Part shown: piece by piece, positions 15,054 through 20,579 of the stretch
How the letters are laid out: each line of letters starts with the position of its first letter
How positions within the stretch are numbered: position 1 is the first letter of the stretch
From: a virus
Length of the DNA stretch: 21,044 nucleotides
IMG/VR virus record: IMGVR_UViG_3300046455_000160
Coordinates: 1-21,044 of that record
Reading direction: 5' to 3' (one strand)
Program-made: the position numbers and the translations under genes
The notes under the pieces: generated by a model
Told to the model about the DNA's origin: nothing
The model's database searches: none
The model's input: the letters and a program-made list of their open reading frames with translations, nothing else

Positions 15054-15097
15054 CAACTTGATGTAGCAATGAACCGGGCCGTGAACCCGGTTTTTTT
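15054..15097 (+). ncRNA. Candidate sar-like antisense RNA against the antirepressor leader
   Basis: The predicted transcript is about 44 nt: a 17-18 nt single-stranded 5' part and a terminator hairpin. It is complementary to the antirepressor leader from the edge of its GAGGTGA site upstream. No protein is encoded on this strand here. In P22 the sar RNA is likewise made antisense to the antirepressor ribosome site. The start point is estimated, not observed. Confidence 0.45.
15072..15097 (+). terminator. Intrinsic terminator on the plus strand upstream of the antirepressor
   Basis: A perfect 7-bp stem AACCGGG/CCCGGTT (15072-15078 with 15086-15092), a 7-base loop and seven T on the plus strand. 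All genes around it lie on the minus strand, so it must serve an antisense transcript or be an accident of a leader hairpin. Confidence 0.8.
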
Positions 15098-15152
15098 GTG
15101 CCTGCTAAAGGACTTTTAAGCCCCTTCGAAGGCCCTCAAGGAGGGTCTCCGT

Positions 15153-15362
15153 CTACCCTTCTGAGGCCCTCTCTGAGGCCCTCTTTTGTACAAGCAGAAG
15201 AATTGGCGCCTTGCTTCTGCCAACGGCTGAAGTCGCTCCGCTCGCTATGCCAACAATCCCAAGCTCGTTTAACGCTTTCTCCAAACTCCATCCGTTTACC
15301 CGCATCAGTTGATCAATCTTTCGATTGGCCTCGGCTGACAATCGCGATCTTTCAAAAAGCAT
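15153..15362 (-). CDS. Small phage early protein of unknown function
   Basis: A 69-residue protein (starts MLFERSRLSAEANRKIDQLM). The frame opens further upstream, but the ATG at 15362 has GAGGG about 6 bases before it and lies 19 bases after the preceding gene. The first half, with RLSAEANRKIDQLMRVNGWSLEKALNEL, looks like a strand-helix-helix and could be ribbon-helix-helix related. The tail is basic. Function unknown; its place is between the RHH-like gene and the antirepressor. Confidence 0.62.
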   Translation of the reverse strand: MLFERSRLSAEANRKIDQLMRVNGWSLEKALNELGIVGIASGATSAVGRSKAPILLLVQKRASERASEG

Positions 15363-15381
15363 TCGGCCCTCCAGAGGGGCT

Positions 15382-15582
15382 TCAGCCCGCGATATCTTGT
15401 TCTTGGTCCTGCATGAGCTCTTCGATGGCACCGTTGGCTACTGCCCATTCGATGACTTCGTAGAGATACGTTGCGTGTTGACGGCGTGACTTGTTGGCGG
15501 CCTTGCGCAGGATTCGATCCAGCACCGGCTCGAAACGAACCTTCACTGGAATGTCCCGCTTTTGGTTTGGGTCCTGATACAT
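15382..15582 (-). CDS. Ribbon-helix-helix-like (Arc-type) small DNA-binding protein
   Basis: A 66-residue protein. Residues about 11-52 (IPVKVRFEPVLDRILRKAA, then HATYLYEVIEWAVANG) show the short strand followed by two helices typical of Arc/MetJ-like repressors. It lies right after the Cro-like gene, where lambda carries cII, and two genes upstream of the antirepressor. AGGA precedes the start at 15582 by about 11 bases. A regulatory role is inferred from fold and place; it might control the antirepressor as Arc does in P22. Confidence 0.72.
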   Translation of the reverse strand: MYQDPNQKRDIPVKVRFEPVLDRILRKAANKSRRQHATYLYEVIEWAVANGAIEELMQDQEQDIAG

Positions 15583-15614
15583 GCTGGTATTTCCTATGTG
15601 GCTGGCGAGGTTGG

Positions 15615-15815
15615 TTAAGCGGCGATTGGGTAAAGATCGGGGCGAAGCTCATGGCGAGACACGCCAGTAGCTTGTTCGATAGGGATGGCCTGGCGAGCGG
15701 GAACACCTCTGACCTTCCAATAGGAAACGGCCATCGGGGTCACGCCCAAGAGTTCGGCCAAGGCTTTGCCGGTGCCTACGGCCAAAATTGCGCGTTCAAG
15801 AGGTGTAGGTTTCAT
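15615..15815 (-). CDS. Cro/YdaS-like lytic regulator
   Basis: A 66-residue single-domain helix-turn-helix protein (starts MKPTPLERAILAVG). The segment GTGKALAELLGVTPMAVSYWKVRGVPARQAIPIEQATGV is the YdaS-like Cro pattern, with recognition helix TPMAVSYWK. It is divergent from cI and first in the leftward early operon, so it should repress cI and favour lytic growth. Of the possible starts, the ATG at 15815 is preferred because GGCGGA lies about 6 bases upstream; 15821 is the alternative. Confidence 0.85.
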   Translation of the reverse strand: MKPTPLERAILAVGTGKALAELLGVTPMAVSYWKVRGVPARQAIPIEQATGVSRHELRPDLYPIAA

Positions 15816-15849
15816 AAACATTCCGCCGTCGGCGAGTAAACACGAGTCA

Positions 15850-15878
15850 ACGATACGTTTATTTAATAAACAATGCAA
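15850..15878 (-). promoter_or_regulatory. Predicted leftward early promoter (pR equivalent)
   Basis: Minus-strand TTGCAT (15878-15873) and TATCGT (15855-15850) are 17 bases apart. A 15-bp palindrome, GTTTATT-T-AATAAAC (15857-15871), fills the spacer, so a bound repressor would block polymerase. The expected leader to the Cro start is about 28 bases. Confidence 0.55.
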
Positions 15879-15890
15879 GACGGGTAAACT
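15862..15890 (+). promoter_or_regulatory. Predicted repressor promoter (pRM equivalent)
   Basis: Weak TTTAAT (15862-15867) and TAAACT (15885-15890) are 17 bases apart. The expected transcription start coincides with the ATG at 15899, so the cI message may be leaderless; no Shine-Dalgarno is visible before that ATG. Confidence 0.4.
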
Positions 15891-15898
15891 TTGTGTTT

Positions 15899-16624
15899 AT
15901 GACTACTGAACATTCAGGCGACCGCCTACGCCAATTCATGGACCAGCGAGGGCTTACTCCGAAAGGTGTTGCCAAGACGCTGAGCGTGACCCCTCAGGTT
16001 CTCAATAACTGGTTCCGCCGGGGTCTCCCCGCGCGCGCCATATACGATGCTGCGCAGATCCTTCTCGTTGACCAGCACTGGCTAACGACTGGACAGGCGC
16101 ATCCATCCGGGATGGCGCTCGCTCCGATACCTCCTGAACCGAACGCCGAAATGCTTGGCCCTATAGATGTCTGGGATGACGACACGCCTCTCGATGACGA
16201 CGAGGTCTATGTTCCGTTTCTCAAGGAGATTGAATTGTCAGCAGGGAGCGGCAGAACTGCGGTTCAGGAATCTTCCAATAGGAAGCTGAGATTTGGCCGT
16301 AACAGCCTGCGGAACAAGAACGTAGATCCCGCCTCCGCAAAATGCGTGACCGTTGCCGGAAACAGCATGGAGCCAGTCCTACGCAACGGAGCCACGGTGG
16401 CGGTCGACACCAGCAATACGCGCATTGTCGACGGAGACATGTACGCAATAGATCACGCTGGGCAGCTCCGAGTGAAGCAGGTCTATCGGTTACCAGGCGG
16501 AGGCATCCGACTCCGGAGTTTCAATCGAGATGAACACCCGGACGAGGAATACCCTCCTTCCCAGGTAGAAGCACAAGAGATCGTTATTCTCGGTCGCGTC
16601 TTCTGGTCCGGTGGGTTTCATTGA
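15899..16624 (+). CDS. CI-like prophage repressor (HTH + S24 peptidase)
   Basis: A 241-residue repressor. Residues about 7-50 form the helix-turn-helix (LTPKGVAKTLSVTPQVLNNWFRRG). Residues about 104-238 form the LexA/CI-type self-cleaving domain with catalytic Ser in GNSMEP (S156), Lys in RVKQVYR (K193), and a likely Ala-Gly cleavage site in ELSAGSG (115-116). It should hold the lysogenic state and be inactivated through RecA after DNA damage. A GTG at 15893 is an alternative start. It is divergent from the Cro-like gene across shared operators. Confidence 0.93.
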   Translation: MTTEHSGDRLRQFMDQRGLTPKGVAKTLSVTPQVLNNWFRRGLPARAIYDAAQILLVDQHWLTTGQAHPSGMALAPIPPEPNAEMLGPIDVWDDDTPLDDDEVYVPFLKEIELSAGSGRTAVQESSNRKLRFGRNSLRNKNVDPASAKCVTVAGNSMEPVLRNGATVAVDTSNTRIVDGDMYAIDHAGQLRVKQVYRLPGGGIRLRSFNRDEHPDEEYPPSQVEAQEIVILGRVFWSGGFH

Positions 16625-16650
16625 GCTGAATCGACCATAAGGAGGCGAAA

Positions 16651-16890
16651 ATGGGAAAGGATCTAGGGTGGCTAATTATCGTTCTGATCATTGGGTTTGG
16701 GATAGGCAGGTATACCGCGCCCGACCCTAATGCAATTCCCACCTACGGAAAAACCGGACTCCCGAAAAATTGCCGAGCTGTGATCCAAACGAACTTGGAT
16801 GCATGGGAGGCAAAGCAGTACTCCGCTGACGCTATTTTCTCTTCTATTGCCAGAAACTGCGGAGTCACCGGCCAATCTTGGGAGCAATAG
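16651..16890 (+). CDS. Small membrane-anchored protein co-transcribed with the repressor
   Basis: A 79-residue protein behind a strong GGAGG, 26 bases after the cI stop and followed by a terminator. One hydrophobic helix at about residues 7-19 anchors it. The remaining 60 residues, with C41 and C70 able to form a disulfide, probably face the periplasm. Expression from the repressor operon would make it a lysogen-expressed protein. A superinfection exclusion or other lysogenic conversion role is a reasonable guess; no family is recognised. Confidence 0.8.
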   Translation: MGKDLGWLIIVLIIGFGIGRYTAPDPNAIPTYGKTGLPKNCRAVIQTNLDAWEAKQYSADAIFSSIARNCGVTGQSWEQ

Positions 16891-16918
16891 CCCCTCCTCT
16901 CCCGCATTCCACCCAGCA

Positions 16919-16943
16919 AGCCCGCCACTGAGCGGGCTTTTTT
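16919..16943 (+). terminator. Intrinsic terminator ending the lysogeny operon
   Basis: A perfect 7-bp stem AGCCCGC/GCGGGCT (16919-16925 with 16932-16938) with loop CACTGA is followed by six T. It separates the cI operon from the next promoter. Confidence 0.9.
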
Positions 16944-16953
16944 GTGGGCGCAA

Positions 16954-17003
16954 TAAACAAAATAAACAAAACGTGTTGACGGGTTTATAAACATGCTGTT
17001 TAC
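16954..17003. promoter_or_regulatory. Second operator region with TAAAC/GTTTA boxes
   Basis: Boxes occur at 16954 and 16963 (direct repeats), as the perfect palindrome GTTTATAAAC at 16983-16992, and at 16998. The palindrome lies in the spacer of the predicted promoter, just as in the cro promoter, which suggests control by the same repressor. Confidence 0.58.
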
Positions 17004-17004
17004 T
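16976..17004 (+). promoter_or_regulatory. Predicted rightward early promoter (pL equivalent)
   Basis: TTGACG (16976-16981) and TTTACT (16999-17004) are 17 bases apart, with an operator palindrome in the spacer. It would drive the accessory operon starting at 17210 after a leader of about 200 bases. Confidence 0.65.
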
Positions 17005-17127
17005 TGCATCAACGCCGCAGAAATACGGCAGCCCCTCAAAAGGGCCACACGACTGGTGAAGCCGCCAGATAGCCCGGGATCAGCGAAGTGATCTCCAAGC
17101 CTCCGGAAGGAGACCGACTTGAACCAA

Positions 17128-17185
17128 GTTCTTTAAGCAGAACGGAACCCACAGATTTACTGATGCCGATTCGATGAGTCGGCAT
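17128..17185 (+). promoter_or_regulatory. Possible nut-like antitermination site in the early leader
   Basis: GTTCTTTAA (17128-17136) resembles boxA of bacterial and phage antitermination sites. A 7-bp hairpin (17163-17169 with 17179-17185, loop TTCGATGAG) follows 26 bases later and could act like boxB. The spacing is longer than in lambda, and no N gene is recognised, so this is tentative. Confidence 0.35.
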
Positions 17186-17209
17186 TGGAAATCAACGGAG
17201 GGCACCAAC

Positions 17210-17359
17210 ATGAAAGCTCATTACTTCGCAAGCAAGAACAAGAAGGTCGTCATCCTCAGCACCGGCTTTGAGCCGGTCGGAACTGAGGTGGCTGTTAGCG
17301 GGAAAGCTGAGGCGCGCAAGATTGCAAGGCAGCACGGCGCCGAACCTCATAACTTCTGA
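17210..17359 (+). CDS. Small phage early protein of unknown function
   Basis: A 49-residue basic protein (starts MKAHYFASKNKKVVIL). GGAGGG lies about 7 bases before the ATG at 17210; the earlier in-frame start at 17174 is inside the leader hairpin and has no ribosome site. It is the first gene after the predicted pL-like promoter, where lambda has N, and is small and Lys/Arg-rich. No arginine-rich N-type motif is clear, so I leave its function open. Confidence 0.75.
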   Translation: MKAHYFASKNKKVVILSTGFEPVGTEVAVSGKAEARKIARQHGAEPHNF

Positions 17360-17428
17360 TGGGCAGCATCACTGAAGCGCCTTGGCCAACAGGGCGTTTC
17401 GGGATGTCAATCAAGAAGAGGAAAGACC

Positions 17429-17698
17429 ATGAATGCCCTCGTAAGCCCGATATGTGATTCAGCAGTTGCGCGCCAAAACCTGCTTGGCGAAATAGATCGA
17501 CTTGCAGATATTGTGCAGGACCTTGAAGGCCGCCTGCAGCAAGTGACAGTGCAGTCCGGAAGCATTGGCAGTACTTGCGCTCCTGGTGCGCCTACGCCGA
17601 TGCGCAGCGTTTTCGCAGATGAAATCTACAACCGCGCAGAACGCATCAGCGGTATCAGTGACCGCCTGATCAATCTGCGTAATAGCCTCGACTTGTAA
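17429..17698 (+). CDS. Small helical phage early protein of unknown function
   Basis: An 89-residue protein behind GAGGAAAG. Residues about 14-42 (RQNLLGEIDRLADIVQDLEGRLQQV) and 62-89 are helical and likely coiled coil, separated by a Gly/Pro/Ser segment. No membrane segment or catalytic motif is seen. It is followed by a 13-bp perfect hairpin. Confidence 0.75.
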   Translation: MNALVSPICDSAVARQNLLGEIDRLADIVQDLEGRLQQVTVQSGSIGSTCAPGAPTPMRSVFADEIYNRAERISGISDRLINLRNSLDL

Positions 17699-17707
17699 CT
17701 AGTCAGC

Positions 17708-17742
17708 ATCCTCCTGCGCATTCACTGAGTGCGCAGGAGGAT
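17708..17742 (+). repeat. Strong 13-bp perfect hairpin after the 17429-17698 gene
   Basis: Arms at 17708-17720 and 17730-17742 pair perfectly around a 9-base loop TTCACTGAG. No T-run follows, so it is not a classical terminator. It could protect the 3' end of the message or bind protein. The loop resembles that of the leader hairpin at 17163-17185. Confidence 0.75.
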
Positions 17743-17936
17743 GTGGACGAAGCAACACTCCTCGCAACGAGGCCACCTACATCACCTCACCGCTAACGCC
17801 ACACCCAGTCGCTGCCTCCAGTAGAGGGCGACCGGATATCAGTTGGCTTCCTGCTGTTTCAGGCTGGCCATCTGGCTTTACAAATGCCTCTCACACCCCG
17901 GGAGGCATTCGAAAGCCAACGAACGGAGCAAGTGTG
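17743..17936 (+). other. Intergenic leader before the 17937 gene
   Basis: Together with the hairpin above, this leaves about 240 bases without a gene. A second stem, AATGCCTC/GAGGCATT (around 17883-17910), precedes the next ribosome site. I see no promoter or open frame of substance here. Confidence 0.5.
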
Positions 17937-18119
17937 ATGAATGATGATGCCAAGCCCCGGCGGGTCCGGGCAAGAATCACCAGAGTAGTGACCGAACTCG
18001 CCATTGTTGTTCTGGATCGACAGGGCAATGTCGAAGAATTCGAAGAGACGATTGAAGAGTATGAGTGCGGCGAGATCCTTGAGCTTCACGATATTCGATC
18101 TGTCATCACAACCTATTGA
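17937..18119 (+). CDS. Small acidic phage protein of unknown function
   Basis: A 60-residue protein (starts MNDDAKPRRVRARITRVV) with a basic N-terminal third and an acidic remainder (EEFEETIEEYECGEILEL). A GGAG lies 9 bases before the ATG at 17937; a GTG directly before it is an alternative. The pattern suggests a small beta barrel or beta-hairpin protein. Family not recognised. Confidence 0.72.
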   Translation: MNDDAKPRRVRARITRVVTELAIVVLDRQGNVEEFEETIEEYECGEILELHDIRSVITTY

Positions 18120-18612
18120 CCCTCTCCGTGCACGTCTAGCCAGACGCAAATGGCCCGATATCTCCATGGTGATGGAGAGTGCATCGGAGTGTGATCTTCA
18201 GTCTCAGGCTCGACCCTTTGGGTGAATGTTGGGTTGCTCCAACGGAAACAAGGCCGAACGAGAGTTCCTGTTTGACTCAGGAAGCAGGCAAGCGTCGTGG
18301 AATGCGTAGCCTGAACAGCCCGGATAATCGACTGACCACAAGATCACACCCCAATGCAGGTACAGCTGCAACCATCCAAATAGGTGCCCACTGCCTTTCC
18401 AGTGAGAGAACAAGAGGAGACCCCATATATCCCGATGGGTCGGCATCCCTTCGGCTACCGCATTACCAGAGACGCCGAGCAGACAGATAAGTCTTGGTCA
18501 GGGCTTCCCATAAATTACCGGGAGGCGCGGCAGGTAGATTGCTAGATATTCAGCCAAGCCCTCCAGCAGGAGGCAAATATCCCCTCACGTAGGGAGGTCT
18601 GCGTGAGTGAGT
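18120..18612 (+). other. Hairpin-rich segment without a convincing large gene
   Basis: About 490 bases hold at least six short hairpins, for example CTCCAT/ATGGAG (18162-18177), TTCCTG/CAGGAA (near 18265-18285), CACTG/CAGTG (near 18390-18405), a GACCCCAT/ATGGGTC stem (near 18418-18441) and CTCACG/CGTGAG (near 18585-18607). The stretch ends in a strong terminator. Tiny frames exist, two of them abutting (18166-18225 and 18226-18309). It may be a structured untranslated RNA or a row of very small genes; I cannot decide from sequence alone. Confidence 0.4.
18435..18545 (+). CDS. Possible tiny protein (36 aa) in the hairpin-rich segment
   Basis: A 36-residue frame (starts MGRHPFGYRITRDAEQTDK) with protein-like composition. 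A GAGGAG lies about 15 bases upstream, farther than usual. The opening GRHPFGYR recalls a motif of large serine recombinases, but nothing else of such a protein is present. It may be a real small gene or a chance frame. Confidence 0.28.
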   Translation: MGRHPFGYRITRDAEQTDKSWSGLPINYREARQVDC

Positions 18613-18638
18613 AAAGCCCGATTTAGGTCGGGCTTTTT
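18613..18638 (+). terminator. Intrinsic terminator before the 18663 gene
   Basis: A perfect 9-bp stem AAAGCCCGA/TCGGGCTTT (18613-18621 with 18628-18636) with a 6-base loop is followed by T-rich sequence. Genes resume 25 bases on, so the downstream genes need read-through, antitermination or their own promoter. Confidence 0.88.
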
Positions 18639-18662
18639 ATTGGGCGATTGGAGGTGAGTGTG

Positions 18663-19010
18663 ATGAGCATTGAATGGGATGGAACCGGCCCTCCCTCAGT
18701 TGGAGTGGTGTGTGAATACCGATCTGACAAGTGGCCTGAAGGCTTATGGGAGAAACGTACGGTTCGCTATGTCAGCGACTATCACGTGATAACGGCAGAA
18801 GAGGATGGGATTGAGCGAAGTGTCCCTGCCGCAATGGCCAAGTTCAGGCCAATCCGCACGCCAGAGCAAGCCGAGATGGAAGAGCGAGATCATGCATCTT
18901 TCGAGTTGGCCGGAATTATTGCTGGTCATGATCAGCACATCGCCGTTCGTGACATAGAGATGGCCAAGTACCTCTATGACATCGGCTATCGCAAGCAGGT
19001 GCAGCCATGA
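18663..19010 (+). CDS. Phage early protein of a widespread unknown family
   Basis: A 115-residue protein (starts MSIEWDGTGPPSVGVVCEY). The sequence resembles a recurrent phage protein type that opens with a W-D/N-G-x-G-x-P-P-x-G-x-x-C-E-Y pattern and carries KFRPIRTPEQ in the middle (residues about 62-71), with a helical C-terminal part ending in LYDIGYRKQ. Function is unknown. GGAGGTG lies about 8 bases before the ATG at 18663; an in-frame start at 18648 is less well placed. Confidence 0.83.
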   Translation: MSIEWDGTGPPSVGVVCEYRSDKWPEGLWEKRTVRYVSDYHVITAEEDGIERSVPAAMAKFRPIRTPEQAEMEERDHASFELAGIIAGHDQHIAVRDIEMAKYLYDIGYRKQVQP

Positions 19011-19132
19011 AACGCACAACCCCCTCACCCCGCAAGCCCCGCCCCGACGTCCACGACTGCGCCAAAGGCCGTATGCATGACCCTGTCGCCAAGAAGGTTG
19101 TTGTCACTATGCCGGGCGGGTATATCGCCTAG
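19007..19132 (+). CDS. Small basic phage protein (41 aa)
   Basis: A 41-residue protein rich in Pro, Lys and Arg (starts MKRTTPSPRKPRPDVHDC). It overlaps the upstream stop by ATGA, and the next gene follows after 9 bases. No family recognised. The overlap and downstream gene with its own ribosome site support a real operon member. Confidence 0.6.
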   Translation: MKRTTPSPRKPRPDVHDCAKGRMHDPVAKKVVVTMPGGYIA

Positions 19133-19141
19133 GAGATTGAG

Positions 19142-19381
19142 ATGGAACTGAGTTTTGAAGTTAGCAGCTTGTCGGTCGAGCCGCATGGCCGAAACGGCGT
19201 TTATGCAACGGTCGAGGTTGAGGCCAGCGACATCATCGAACAGATGCTTGATGCAGATCGCCTCGAAGGAATAGACATCGATGTGGCTCTTGCATGGGTT
19301 CTGAAAAACGTCAACCACGATGACATCCTCGAAGCGATTGGCGAGAACAAGATTCACGAATTCCTGTCGCACGCCGAATAA
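19142..19381 (+). CDS. Small acidic phage protein of unknown function
   Basis: A 79-residue acidic protein (starts MELSFEVSSLSVEPHGRNG) with an N-terminal beta part and helical C-terminal half (AWVLKNVNHDDILEAIGENKIHEFL). GGAG lies 8 bases before the ATG. The high acidic content could suit a DNA mimic or a polymerase/nuclease-binding inhibitor, but that is only a possibility. Confidence 0.8.
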   Translation: MELSFEVSSLSVEPHGRNGVYATVEVEASDIIEQMLDADRLEGIDIDVALAWVLKNVNHDDILEAIGENKIHEFLSHAE

Positions 19382-19402
19382 CCCCGCCACTCTGGAGGCG
19401 AC

Positions 19403-19825
19403 ATGAACGCAATAGCACTTGCTCAACGTGAATTCGATGAACGCCTGCCGCCTCCAGTGAGCGAAACGCCTCAGGAGATTGCGCGGGCCGAGTGGCTGTA
19501 CAACGCCGCCGAGGATTTGCTGCGTGGTGTCAGCGTGACCTTCCAGCGCCGTATGCGCATAGCTCAGGGCGTGAGTGCCGATCAATTCGCACTGGCCGTC
19601 GACGAACACGTCAACAAGCGGCTGGCAGACTGTGAGGTCGAATCCTCGGCGCTGGGCTGGCTGGTCATCGCCGCCGAGCGCGGACAGACCGACAAGACCG
19701 CTACAGCCGAACTGCTGGGAAACAGCGATCACCCGCTGGGCATGCTTGGCGAGATCGCCGAATCCCTGCTCGCCCCGCTGGCCGAAGATGCGCTCCAGGC
19801 TCAGGCCGAGGACGATTTGCTATGA
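19403..19825 (+). CDS. Helical phage protein of unknown function
   Basis: A 140-residue protein (starts MNAIALAQREFDERLPPP), predicted mostly helical and acidic toward the end (LAEDALQAQAEDDLL). GGAGG lies 5 bases before the ATG at 19403, and the end overlaps the next gene by ATGA. No catalytic or metal-binding motif seen. It lies in the accessory part of the early operon. Confidence 0.82.
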   Translation: MNAIALAQREFDERLPPPVSETPQEIARAEWLYNAAEDLLRGVSVTFQRRMRIAQGVSADQFALAVDEHVNKRLADCEVESSALGWLVIAAERGQTDKTATAELLGNSDHPLGMLGEIAESLLAPLAEDALQAQAEDDLL

Positions 19826-20010
19826 CACCCAGCCCCCACATTCTCATCGACAACGACCTCGACGAACTCACCCACCCGGCCTGCCCTCCACTGTACGAAA
19901 CCCTGGTACTGCGAAACATCACCAGGTTCTACACGGACAGCGCCATAACCCTTGAAGAGTTCGACCACTACTGTGAGCGCCTGAACAGGCTAGGGAGGAG
20001 TGCGGCATGA
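19822..20010 (+). CDS. Small acidic phage protein (62 aa)
   Basis: A 62-residue protein (starts MTPSPHILIDNDLDELTHP) with an acidic N-terminus and a helical C-terminus (LEEFDHYCERLNRLG). ATGA overlaps join it to both neighbours. Family not recognised. Confidence 0.72.
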   Translation: MTPSPHILIDNDLDELTHPACPPLYETLVLRNITRFYTDSAITLEEFDHYCERLNRLGRSAA

Positions 20011-20144
20011 CGATCATCGCAGGATCATTTGAAGGAATCGTTGAAGCCCTGAGAAATCGGGGCTTCGTGTTTCTGGTCGATGTGAAATGGATCGACCAGC
20101 CATGCAAGTTCGCGGGCCGGTGGACCTGCAAGGTGATGCCATGA
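20007..20144 (+). CDS. Small phage protein (45 aa)
   Basis: A 45-residue protein (starts MTIIAGSFEGIVEALRNRG), linked to both neighbours by ATGA overlaps. GGGAGGAG lies about 6 bases upstream of its start. The short helix-strand pattern gives no family. Confidence 0.65.
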   Translation: MTIIAGSFEGIVEALRNRGFVFLVDVKWIDQPCKFAGRWTCKVMP

Positions 20145-20275
20145 AGCCGCGCCTTGCCACTCGCATCTACAGCCTCGAAGAACTCCTGCATCGCATCGAT
20201 CTGGAGTACTGGAGAGTCCGCCACCACGGCCGCGAGCATTACACGTTCGTCCCGCTTCAATACTGGGGGAAATGA
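20141..20275 (+). CDS. Small basic phage protein (44 aa)
   Basis: A 44-residue protein (starts MKPRLATRIYSLEELLHRI) rich in Arg, His and Tyr, overlapping the upstream stop by ATGA. The in-frame ATG at 20087 lies inside the preceding gene and is not needed. Function unknown. Confidence 0.62.
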   Translation: MKPRLATRIYSLEELLHRIDLEYWRVRHHGREHYTFVPLQYWGK

Positions 20276-20277
20276 CC

Positions 20278-20394
20278 ATGAAGCTCGTCTACTGGATTTG
20301 CGTAGTCATGACTGTCTTCTGGTGGGGCATTTACGCAGAGATGCGCGAGATTCAGCGCGAGCAGATCAGCCTTCCTGTGGCGGTGGTGAGATGA
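20278..20394 (+). CDS. Tiny single-pass membrane protein (38 aa)
   Basis: A 38-residue frame beginning 2 bases after the preceding stop, with GGGGG-A nearby as ribosome site. Residues about 3-19 form one hydrophobic, Trp-rich helix, followed by a charged segment (EMREIQREQ). Its stop overlaps the next start by ATGA. Confidence 0.6.
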   Translation: MKLVYWICVVMTVFWWGIYAEMREIQREQISLPVAVVR

Positions 20395-20579
20395 ACATCT
20401 CAATCGTACAAATCATCATTGAAGTCGACGGCCAGCTCTGTAACGCCAAGGTGCCGAAGGGCATGGAACACATGATCCTGAGCATTTTGCAGGCCAACGA
20501 CGACGGCAAGATCGCAGCCGTGAAGCTGCCGCCATCATGGAAGAAGATCAGCCTGGCTGAGGCGGTGGCCGGTGACTAG
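20391..20579 (+). CDS. Small phage protein (62 aa)
   Basis: A 62-residue protein (starts MNISIVQIIIEVDGQLCNAKVPKG) with a likely beta hairpin at the N-terminus and a helix after it (MEHMILSILQAN). The in-frame open region upstream of 20391 belongs to other genes. GGTGG-AG lies near the start. Family not recognised. Confidence 0.7.
   Translation: MNISIVQIIIEVDGQLCNAKVPKGMEHMILSILQANDDGKIAAVKLPPSWKKISLAEAVAGD

Larger units (their letters stand above)
15815..15899. promoter_or_regulatory. cI/cro operator region with TAAAC/GTTTA boxes
   Basis: Six TAAAC or GTTTA boxes occur within 85 bases: 15815, 15837, 15857, 15867, 15885 and 15895. Two pairs form palindromes: 15857-15871, and 15885-15899 (TAAAC-N5-GTTTA). 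They cover both predicted promoters and the cI start. The same boxes recur at the second early promoter near 16,990. Confidence 0.6.

Noticed and set aside
18179-18490. Plus-strand frame of 103 codons in the hairpin-rich segment
   Set aside because: Composition (Arg/Ser/Pro/Thr-rich) and lack of a ribosome site look random, and it runs through several stems.
18435-18545. Remnant of a large serine recombinase suggested by GRHPFGYR
   Set aside because: Eight residues of likeness only; no catalytic domain, Cys motif or neighbouring fragments are present.
19025-19732. Minus-strand frame (235 codons) opposite the 19142 and 19403 genes
   Set aside because: The plus-strand frames have good ribosome sites and operon overlaps; this one has none and shows no recognisable domain.
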